Of a DNA stretch of 11,326 nt, positions 1 to 6,094 are shown one piece after another. Position numbers and translations under genes: made by a program. Each line of letters opens with the position of its first letter. The first letter of the stretch is position 1. The notes beneath the pieces were generated by a model. The model made no database searches and was not told the origin of the DNA. It was given only the letters and a program-made list of their open reading frames with translations. Source of the DNA: Candidatus Gorgonimonas leptogorgiae (GTDB lineage Bacteria; Pseudomonadota; Gammaproteobacteria; Pseudomonadales; Endozoicomonadaceae); contig CAKNAD010000075.1 in assembly GCA_929200515.1 (NCBI GenBank), positions 1 through 11,326 on the forward strand, written 5' to 3'.

Positions 1-2
1 TC

Positions 3-30
3 GTTTAGATGATTATTTAAATATCTAAAC
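3..30. repeat. Short inverted repeat at left edge
   Basis: GTTTAGAT (3-10) is the exact reverse complement of ATCTAAAC (23-30), giving an 8-bp stem with a 12-nt AT loop. It lies about 57 bp beyond the stop codon of the minus-strand RING gene, so it could be part of that gene's 3' end. The window edge cuts off whatever follows on the minus strand, so a T-tract cannot be checked. Confidence 0.4.
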
Positions 31-35
31 TTACT

Positions 36-76
36 CGTGACACGGAATTTGGAACGCCCTCAGCACGTGACACGGA
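36..76. repeat. Two copies of an 11-bp direct repeat
   Basis: CGTGACACGGA occurs at 36-46 and again at 66-76, exactly 30 bp apart, and is followed in both cases by a T-rich run. The pair sits in a locally GC-richer patch between the left edge and the end of the RING gene. No function is recognised. It could be a protein-binding site pair or a remnant of a dispersed repeat. Confidence 0.5.
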
Positions 77-86
77 TTTGTGAATA

Positions 87-1385
87 CTACCCTTTTGAAT
101 CTTTAAAAATTTGCAAACGTTTTTGCAAAATATTTACAAAATTAATTTTTTTATGATCTACGACTATTTTATTTATTATGTTATCTAACATTTGGTTTAT
201 TTTTTCATATTCTACATTTTCACGGTTAATATCACATATTATATCTAATACCTGCATCATATTGTACATATTATTATTGTTTATATTTTCTAACATAACT
301 ATTTCTAACAGCCTAAAATCTATATCTATATTATATGCTTCTTGCAAGTATATAGTTCTATATAAATCCATATCGTTAATAGAGAATCTCATAATAGCGG
401 TCAATGCTTCTTGAGTTATTATTTCATGTTCTAAAAAAATATCTATAAATTCTATATTATAAGATTCATCTTTTGCTATTAAGTTTAATACAAAGCGTAA
501 CATTGCTTGTATCTTTTTATATTTTTCAGATTTGTGGTCAATGCTATTAATTAAAGCTAATATAGCTCTTACATTAGTTTTATTGCTAATAGTTATATTT
601 GCTAGCAACTCTTTTTTTAATGCATCTACTTCTATACAATGGGTGATATTATTATTTTTTATTAGTGCTTCTACTTCAGTAAACTTTTTTTCACAAATAT
701 AGTGGGTTATCATTAAAGTTATAGCGTGTTCAGTTATAATATTATATTTAAAAAAAAATTCTATATACTCTATATTATCAACAATATTTGATGCTATTTT
801 ATTTGATAATTTAGATAAGTGATTATTTAGAGTTATATATAACTGGCTTTTATAATCAATTTTATCTACTAAGTTTAATATTTTATTTACTAAAATTAAG
901 CTGTGTGCTGAATAATTTTTATGATTCTCTATAATATTTAGTATTAAACGATTTAGACTAGGAACATTTATAACTTTTTTTGATCTATTAATGTAATATT
1001 CTATCGCCGTATAGTTGCTCATTTTCTGTTCAGCTATAAATGTATTTTTTAATAAAAAATTTTGTATGAGCGTATTTAACTGATAGATAATTACTTCATC
1101 AGCTGATATTAACTTAACTTTTCTTACTGAAATTTCTTTCATATTTGTAGCAAGTGCATTTCTACATGTAGGACAGTCTGCAACAACATTATTATTATTT
1201 TGTGGATTATCTAGCCTTTTTAATTCTATATTGCTTACTTTCCAAGGTTCAATACATTTTTTATGGAATAAATGATTACATTTTGTATATATTATTTTTT
1301 GTTCTTTTTGGTAATTCTCTAAGCAAATACCACATGTATCATTTGAGTAAACTACTCCAAAAACTGGTGAATTTATATTATTCAT
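87..1385 (-). CDS. RING-H2 finger protein with C-terminal helical repeats (probable secreted E3 ubiquitin ligase)
   Basis: This 432-residue protein opens with a canonical RING-H2 finger. Its zinc ligands are C18, C21, C36, H38, H41, C44, C71 and C74 (spacing C-x2-C-x14-C-x1-H-x2-H-x2-C-x26-C-x2-C). It also has the features RING E3 ligases use to bind an E2: I20 after the first Cys pair, W48 after the sixth ligand, P72, and R75 directly after the last Cys, where the linchpin residue sits. The rest is helical, Asn/Ile/Lys-rich, and carries roughly 105-residue repeats (about 166-271, 272-375 and a half unit 376-427), possibly a substrate-binding solenoid related to ankyrin-type repeats. No signal peptide or membrane segment is visible, and the C-terminus is basic, as in many type IV effectors. 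The start is supported by AGGT seven bases upstream and by the finger's position. It lies 51 bp downstream of a paralogous RING gene on the same strand and is probably co-transcribed. The RING call is firm; ligase activity and export are inferred. Confidence 0.85.
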   Translation of the reverse strand: MNNINSPVFGVVYSNDTCGICLENYQKEQKIIYTKCNHLFHKKCIEPWKVSNIELKRLDNPQNNNNVVADCPTCRNALATNMKEISVRKVKLISADEVIIYQLNTLIQNFLLKNTFIAEQKMSNYTAIEYYINRSKKVINVPSLNRLILNIIENHKNYSAHSLILVNKILNLVDKIDYKSQLYITLNNHLSKLSNKIASNIVDNIEYIEFFFKYNIITEHAITLMITHYICEKKFTEVEALIKNNNITHCIEVDALKKELLANITISNKTNVRAILALINSIDHKSEKYKKIQAMLRFVLNLIAKDESYNIEFIDIFLEHEIITQEALTAIMRFSINDMDLYRTIYLQEAYNIDIDFRLLEIVMLENINNNNMYNMMQVLDIICDINRENVEYEKINQMLDNIINKIVVDHKKINFVNILQKRLQIFKDSKG

Positions 1386-1436
1386 GTATTACCTATATAA
1401 TATTTTATTATTGTTTTTATTTAAATTACTTGTAAA

Positions 1437-2081
1437 TTAGTTAGCGTAGATATAATCAATAAGTATTTGAGCAATCTCTATATTTCTAAGTTGTAATAAA
1501 CTATTAATTATCTCCGTTATTTGTATCTTTAGCTTTATATCACTGTCTCCTGAAGCACATTTTATAATACTTAATATTTCTTTTATGTTCTCTGTGTTGT
1601 TATTTTCTATATCTTTTTTTAAGATTGTAATAATTAAATCTTGAGATAAGCAAAACTTACCTTCTTTCATTAAAGATTTTACTTTGGAGAAATCTCTTGA
1701 AACCAGTGCGCCAGATATATTGTTAGATAATTCATTTTGTTTATTTCTTAACTCTGTTTCATTTGTTGTTTTTCTTTCTTGTATTTTAACTAGTGTTGCC
1801 GTTGTTGAAAGTTGATTTCTACACTCTGGACAATCGCCTATGTAGTTCTTTAGTGATTGAGCAGATCTTTCATTGCGTTCAAAATTAGCTGAGTGCCCTC
1901 TTTCAGCTACTAATTTTTGATTTTTATCTTTAACACATGTTTGTGTCCAGCCTTCAATGCACTTATTATGAAAAACATGCAGGCAACCTGCTTGTAGTGC
2001 TTCGTCTGTAACTTTGAAATTGTCAGTGCAAATACTACAGATATCTTCTGTAGTAGCTACTGTATTATTTAATGGATTCAT
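1437..2081 (-). CDS. RING-H2 finger protein, short paralogue (probable E3 ubiquitin ligase)
   Basis: This 214-residue protein has an N-terminal RING-H2 finger with ligands C15, C18, C33, H35, H38, C41, C84 and C87. I17, W45, P85 and R88 occupy the E2-contact and linchpin positions. The loop between ligands 6 and 7 is long (42 residues, charged), against 26 in the neighbouring paralogue, though still within the range seen in RING proteins. Residues about 100-120 are polar and could form a short coiled coil. Residues 121-214 align with one repeat unit of the neighbour: SRDFSKVKSLMKEGK resembles its EKKFTEVEALIKNNN, followed by a matching ILSIIK/ILALIN helix. The two genes are therefore paralogues of the same architecture with different repeat numbers. 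It is the first gene of a probable two-gene unit with 51 bp to the next start. The leader is short, with only GGTAAT as a weak ribosome site. E3 activity towards a host protein is inferred. Confidence 0.85.
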   Translation of the reverse strand: MNPLNNTVATTEDICSICTDNFKVTDEALQAGCLHVFHNKCIEGWTQTCVKDKNQKLVAERGHSANFERNERSAQSLKNYIGDCPECRNQLSTTATLVKIQERKTTNETELRNKQNELSNNISGALVSRDFSKVKSLMKEGKFCLSQDLIITILKKDIENNNTENIKEILSIIKCASGDSDIKLKIQITEIINSLLQLRNIEIAQILIDYIYAN

Positions 2082-2106
2082 TGTATTACCGTATTTTAAT
2101 AAATTT

Positions 2107-2112
2107 ATTATA
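2107..2112 (-). promoter_or_regulatory. Possible -10 element for the RING gene pair
   Basis: Read on the minus strand this is a perfect TATAAT, 25 bp upstream of the ATG at 2081. It would give a leader of about 20 nt. No good -35 is seen at 16-18 bp, and TATAAT-like hexamers are common in such AT-rich DNA, for example another at 2160-2165. Confidence 0.25.
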
Positions 2113-2374
2113 GTCTTGTGCCTTTCCTTGAAAAATATCGTTTTATTTATTGAATAAAAATTATATAGTATTAATCAATAATTTAACTAAGAATAAAAAT
2201 TTGTAAAAGCACTATACACCTTCTAACTAAAGCTATATAAATAAGTTAAAATGTATAACCTATAAAAATAGACTATAACTACTAACAATAGTTCCGTTAT
2301 CTTGATAGTTTTACAAAGAAGACCACTAAAAGATTAAATTTAGCATTGCTTGTAAATTTTATGGTGGCTTATTC

Positions 2375-2401
2375 CCGTACCTAAAGGAACAGGTTTTACG
2401 G
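2375..2401 (+). terminator. Hairpin followed by a short T-run, terminator- or attenuator-like
   Basis: CCGTA (2375-2379) pairs with TACGG (2397-2401). Inside it, CCT (2380-2382) can pair with AGG (2391-2393), leaving a TTT bulge. TAATTTTTG follows on the plus strand. No plus-strand gene ends just before it, so if real it would act as an attenuator in the DUF2237 leader or be the remnant of a lost gene's terminator. The stem is imperfect. Confidence 0.25.
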
Positions 2402-2486
2402 TAATTTTTGATACAACTCAGATGTTAAGGGTACAAATGAAAAATTATAAAAATATAATAATATTACTATTGTTTTTTTTTATTTC

Positions 2487-2491
2487 AGGAG
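2487..2491 (+). promoter_or_regulatory. Ribosome binding site that favours the internal start of the DUF2237 gene
   Basis: AGGAG lies 5 nt before the ATG at 2497 and is the strongest Shine-Dalgarno sequence in the window. A second candidate, AAGGG (2427-2431), sits 5 nt before an upstream in-frame ATG at 2437. That start would add 20 residues resembling a signal peptide. Confidence 0.6.
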
Positions 2492-2496
2492 ATGTT

Positions 2497-2889
2497 ATGG
2501 CGGTAAGAATTTTACGTATAAAACAAGCTCTAAATATATTAGGCACTAAACTTAAACCATGTTGTGCTAATCCAGCTACTGGTTTTTTTCGTGATGGCTA
2601 TTGCAATACTAGTGATATAGATACAGGAAAGCATGTAGTATGTGCTGTAGTGAATAAAAAATTTTTAGATTTCACTAAATTGCAAGGTAATGATCTCACA
2701 ACTGCTAATTTACAGAATAACTTTCCTGGATTAAAACCTGGAGATAGCTGGTGCTTATGTGCTTTAAGGTGGCAAGAAGCCCATGAAGCAGGATGCGCTC
2801 CACCGATAAGACCAGAAGCGACTCATATAGCTACCTTAAAAATTATTGATGAAGAGCTACTACAAAAGTATTTTTTAAAAGATGATTAA
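2497..2889 (+). CDS. DUF2237 family protein (intact copy)
   Basis: This 130-residue protein matches DUF2237, a widespread bacterial family with no known activity, along its whole length. The family's conserved blocks are present in order: LKPCC (C22, C23), GFFRDGYCNT, DTGKHVVCAVV (C49), FLDFTKLQGNDLTT, and FPGLKPGDSWCLCALRWQEAHEAGCAPPIRPEATH (C86, C88, C100, H110). The conserved cysteines suggest metal binding or redox chemistry, but that is inference. I chose the start at 2497 because it has the best ribosome site and gives the usual family length. An in-frame ATG at 2437 (or 2422) would add a Lys-Asn stretch, a run of Ile/Leu/Phe and VMA, which looks like a signal peptide. It converges with the large minus-strand gene, with 53 bp between the stops. 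Its 3' 272 bp are repeated exactly at 6089-6360, so one edge of the tandem duplication lies inside this gene. Confidence 0.9.
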   Translation: MAVRILRIKQALNILGTKLKPCCANPATGFFRDGYCNTSDIDTGKHVVCAVVNKKFLDFTKLQGNDLTTANLQNNFPGLKPGDSWCLCALRWQEAHEAGCAPPIRPEATHIATLKIIDEELLQKYFLKDD

Positions 2890-2911
2890 TTTCTCCACTT
2901 AATAGATGAAA

Positions 2912-2934
2912 ATATTGCGTGTATAATTCAATAT
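2912..2934. terminator. Weak hairpin between convergent genes
   Basis: ATATTG (2912-2917) pairs with CAATAT (2929-2934) around an 11-nt loop, flanked by A-rich and T-rich sequence that could extend the stem with one bulge. It lies between the convergent stops of the DUF2237 gene and the large minus-strand gene, where a two-way terminator would be expected. An identical copy is at 6383-6405. The stem is AT-only apart from one pair, so this is tentative. Confidence 0.3.
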
Positions 2935-2942
2935 CTTTATTA

Positions 2943-5900
2943 TTAATCAGAGCTATTGCTTATTTTTTGAGGCACTAGCATTTCATGATACTTTTGTTCT
3001 TGTAAACTATTAAAACCTCGGGCACGCATTTCACTAATTACAGTTATACCTCTTGTTTTCAGTGTTGCTCTTGCTGCATCTGATTTTAGGGTCTTCTGAG
3101 TTAGTGTTCCTAAACTCATTTTAATGCCTTCTGTTTGCAATCTGTTGATTTCTAGTGTAATCGCGTTTTGAGTTGCTTCGCTAAGCAGGCTGTAATCGTG
3201 TTCAATTTGCATTTTTTCTAATAGTGTCATAGTTTCAGGAATGTTAACTTGACTTAAATCATTCGATGTAGAATGAATTCCATACATAACACCTTCATGA
3301 ATATCAGCTTTACATACTTTATGATTTGGATCATTACAGGTGTGAATATCTGCTAATTGAGCTATTTTTCTACGAACATTGTTGTCTAGTAGTATGCCTA
3401 ATTGACTAACTGGTTTATCAGTCTGTTCAAAAGCAATTTTTAGCCGTTGATTCTCTATATTTAAGCTGTATCTTTTTTTATAATCCCCCTTGCTTCGTAA
3501 ATCTCTACCATTGTAGCCACCTGCAACTGTTGCTAAATCTACAGCACCATGCATAGCTGCTTCAAGATAGCGTTGAAACTCGGTTTTATTTGCGTCAACA
3601 CTAGTAAATTGTGTTAATTCTGATGCTGGTATATTAAGTAATTCTACATTAAAGTGCTCGTCTATATTTGTAGCGGTAAAATCAGGGAAATTAGCATCAA
3701 TAGTAGAACAGCGTGTAAAGTCCATGCGATCAGCAAAACGTATTATTCTCGTATATTTATCTATGTCTGCATCATTATGTTGTGGTTCTATGCCCTGTAT
3801 ATCATTTTCTTTAGCTTCTAATGCTAAAGCTATTTTTTCTAGTATTTCTGCTGAAAATTTTCCTGTTAAATCTCTAGTAAAATAATAAGCTGATTTTTGT
3901 TCTTCTTGCTTTTTGCTAACATCTTCTGCTGCTGCATCATGATAAACTACAGCTAATTGTAATAATAATTTTTCTTCATCAGTAAGGTTTATTAGATTAA
4001 ATTTTTCTAAAAGTTGCATATACCAATTTGCATTATTATAAGCTCGTAATACATGGCTACTAGAATGTATTGATTTCCATATTAATGGCCAATCTATATT
4101 ATTAATATTTTTAACTGCTTGTAAAGGTCCAGGACGGCGATAATATTGTTGTAATATTGCCGATATAGTTTGGTTGTCATTTGCTACCTGATTAAAAACT
4201 AAAGGGGTATTAAGCAAGGTTGAAAAAAATTTTGCTAATGAATTTTCATTTTGGTTACTATTTATTGCATAGGTATTATTTATACCTAAATCTTGTTTCA
4301 GGGTTGTTATTTCTTGTTTTGCAAATGTTAACTTAGATAGCCAGTCTATATAAACAGGGTTAATTTTATAGTTGTCATATAAAGTTAAAATATATTGTAA
4401 TACTTGTTGTTCAGGGTTTTCTCCGTATAGTTTTAATAAGAAGGTTGAAAGATATTCTTTAAAACTGTTTATTGTTTTAAGTATTGTTTCTTGTATTAAA
4501 TAAGGATTAACCCCATATGAAAACATAACTATGAATTGTAGTTGGAAAGAAGTTATTGAATAATCTGCTTTTTTTGTAGGTTGTTCTAGTATTAAGTCTA
4601 TATGTAGATTTACTATTTTATCTATTAAGCTGATAAATATTTGATTAATACTAGTTGTTCTGTCTTGTAATATTTTATCTAATATAACAATAGTAGCAAT
4701 ATCATCAGTAGAAAATTCATTAACTAATAACTTTAATGGAGATAGATATGGTAACGAGACATTATCCGATGCTATATTAGCAGCTGCATATATTTTTAAT
4801 ATTTGTTGATAATTCGCTTGCATCTTATCTTCACAAAAAAATAGACTATCTAAATATTTACCTGAGCAAGGTGCTCCTAGTTTAAATAATTCAATAAGTA
4901 GTACTAATCCTTTTGTAAATTGCACTTCGTCTTGTATAAATGTTATTGTATGCTTAATCTTACTGAGTAATTTATCAACTAAATATAGTTGTAAACTTCC
5001 TTCGTATATTTCTAATTTTACATTAACTCCTTTATTTATAAGTTCTTGAAAATCTTCTATGCTATATTGGTTATAATTTTCTATTAAAGTTATTAACTTA
5101 CTACGTAATTCTAATTGCTTAGTTGCATTTTTTATATCTGGAGCTTCGATATTAATAATACTATTGCCTAAAATATTTATTTGAGAACTTATAGAAACTA
5201 TAGGAGCTAGCTTCTTTTTAAGAAAAATTCCTGATATAGCTTGAATATTTGTTATTTTATCTTCATTTTCTGTTAATTTTTTGAGATCAAGATCTTCTTC
5301 AAAAAATATTTTAATTGATCCACTTTTTTCTGAATAAATCACTAATGGTAAATTTTCTATCCCTAACCCTGCTTCTAACTTATGTTTACGTGCAATAATA
5401 CCTACGATACCCCTGCTATTAGTTTCACTTATACAATAACATTTAATTTGTTGTTTTTTATAATTAATCATAACTAGTTCTGAATAATCTAAATACTTTG
5501 AAATTATTTTATTGCTAAACTTAGGTAAACTATAAGTTCCATCTTTGGTTAAATGACCTGAAGTTGATATTGGATAAACTTCCCATATTCTATCAGATAA
5601 CTCATATAATTTTGTTAATAAAGAGTTGGTATCAGCATGAGCTTTTATATATCGATCATTTTTCGTAATATTTGGGTCTTTTTGGCTAGCTAATATATAA
5701 GTATATGAGTTTGCTTTATAAGAGAATAAAGTTTTTATGTTTGTTATTCCTATAATATGTTCATCTGATGCGTCTTCTTCTGAATGTGCTCTCATAGACA
5801 TAGGAATTTCAGGAGCAATTAAACAAATAGGTCGTGGATCTTTATCTTTTTTTTGCAGATATTGTACTTCTTTTTCAATACTTATAACTCTGAAACCAAG

Positions 5901-6041
5901 ATCTCCCCGAGTAAAAGCTTGCTGAATTTCTTGTTTTAATCTGTTTTTTACTACTTCAGTAGAAGCTATTTGTTTTTTGCTACTTGAGTTCAAATTATAT
6001 TCAACGAGCAAAGGAGTATTATTGATAATTTTGTTATTCAT
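2943..6041 (-). CDS. HD/SidE-phosphodiesterase-like large protein, copy 1 (putative effector)
   Basis: This protein has 1032 residues. The domain at about 640-840 resembles the phosphodiesterase (PDE) domain of the Legionella SidE family and has an HD-superfamily signature: HSSSH (H659, H663), YHD (H701, D702), the acidic stretch KKQEEQKSA (710-718), and RFADRMD (D771, D774), with a further His at 831. In Legionella such domains make or remove phosphoribosyl-linked ubiquitin; no mono-ADP-ribosyltransferase motif (R...S...ExE) is evident, so a PDE-only role like the Dup deubiquitinases is the closest analogy. Residues 1-640 match no family I recognise; about 327-395 look like degenerate ankyrin-type helices. 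The C-terminal part has a Cys/His cluster (H900, C902, H907, C910, H915). No signal peptide or membrane helix is seen. The start follows a weak ribosome site. The duplication replaced the DNA upstream of its palindrome with an antisense DUF2237 fragment, so expression may depend on readthrough from copy 2, 372 bp upstream. The domain call is moderately sure; the substrate is unknown. Confidence 0.8.
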   Translation of the reverse strand: MNNKIINNTPLLVEYNLNSSSKKQIASTEVVKNRLKQEIQQAFTRGDLGFRVISIEKEVQYLQKKDKDPRPICLIAPEIPMSMRAHSEEDASDEHIIGITNIKTLFSYKANSYTYILASQKDPNITKNDRYIKAHADTNSLLTKLYELSDRIWEVYPISTSGHLTKDGTYSLPKFSNKIISKYLDYSELVMINYKKQQIKCYCISETNSRGIVGIIARKHKLEAGLGIENLPLVIYSEKSGSIKIFFEEDLDLKKLTENEDKITNIQAISGIFLKKKLAPIVSISSQINILGNSIINIEAPDIKNATKQLELRSKLITLIENYNQYSIEDFQELINKGVNVKLEIYEGSLQLYLVDKLLSKIKHTITFIQDEVQFTKGLVLLIELFKLGAPCSGKYLDSLFFCEDKMQANYQQILKIYAAANIASDNVSLPYLSPLKLLVNEFSTDDIATIVILDKILQDRTTSINQIFISLIDKIVNLHIDLILEQPTKKADYSITSFQLQFIVMFSYGVNPYLIQETILKTINSFKEYLSTFLLKLYGENPEQQVLQYILTLYDNYKINPVYIDWLSKLTFAKQEITTLKQDLGINNTYAINSNQNENSLAKFFSTLLNTPLVFNQVANDNQTISAILQQYYRRPGPLQAVKNINNIDWPLIWKSIHSSSHVLRAYNNANWYMQLLEKFNLINLTDEEKLLLQLAVVYHDAAAEDVSKKQEEQKSAYYFTRDLTGKFSAEILEKIALALEAKENDIQGIEPQHNDADIDKYTRIIRFADRMDFTRCSTIDANFPDFTATNIDEHFNVELLNIPASELTQFTSVDANKTEFQRYLEAAMHGAVDLATVAGGYNGRDLRSKGDYKKRYSLNIENQRLKIAFEQTDKPVSQLGILLDNNVRRKIAQLADIHTCNDPNHKVCKADIHEGVMYGIHSTSNDLSQVNIPETMTLLEKMQIEHDYSLLSEATQNAITLEINRLQTEGIKMSLGTLTQKTLKSDAARATLKTRGITVISEMRARGFNSLQEQKYHEMLVPQKISNSSD

Positions 6042-6067
6042 TGGTATTAAGTTGTTGTAATGTTTGT

Positions 6068-6094
6068 TATCTACTTTCTACTTGAAAGTAGATA
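6068..6094. promoter_or_regulatory. 11-bp palindrome upstream of copy 1, at the duplication junction
   Basis: TATCTACTTTC (6068-6078) is the perfect reverse complement of GAAAGTAGATA (6084-6094), with a 5-nt loop TACTT. It lies 27 bp upstream of the ATG at 6041. No T-run follows on the minus strand, so an operator or a structured leader is more likely than a terminator. The last six bases, TAGATA, are the duplication microhomology, so half of the right arm comes from DUF2237 sequence and the palindrome is still intact. Confidence 0.55.

Larger units (their letters stand above)
2082..2496. other. Spacer between divergent RING and DUF2237 genes
   Basis: The 415-bp spacer separates divergent genes and must hold the promoters of both. 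From 2090 to 2340 it is AT-rich with stops in all frames. From about 2361 to 2420 it is richer in G and C and carries a hairpin. The DUF2237 frame is open upstream from 2344, so this stretch could be translated only if an unusual start were used. No RNA gene is recognised. Confidence 0.5.
2618..6088. repeat. Tandem duplication, unit 1 (3471 bp)
   Basis: Unit 1 runs from within the DUF2237 gene (codon about 41) through the 1032-residue minus-strand gene to the palindrome upstream of it. It is followed directly by unit 2 at an offset of exactly 3471 bp: the stops at 2889/6360, the gene ends at 2943/6414 and the starts at 6041/9512 all differ by 3471. TAGATA stands at 2618-2623, 6089-6094 and 9560-9565. 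Sequence outside these hexamers does not match (A versus G just before the left hexamers; CAGG versus TAAG just after the right ones), so the junctions are precise to within 6 bp. Confidence 0.95.

Noticed and set aside
178..414. Plus-strand open frame of 78 codons
   Set aside because: It is antisense to the RING protein's repeat region, Ile/Ser/Leu-rich as expected of the reverse of Asn/Ile-rich DNA, with no ribosome site. It is a shadow.
1202..1435. Plus-strand open frame of 77 codons over the RING finger
   Set aside because: It is antisense to the firmly supported zinc-finger coding region and has no family resemblance.
2943..6041. A full SidE-type protein with a mono-ADP-ribosyltransferase domain
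   Set aside because: I could not find the R...S...ExE signature after the PDE-like domain; only about 180 residues remain, which is too few for that domain plus the usual coiled coil.
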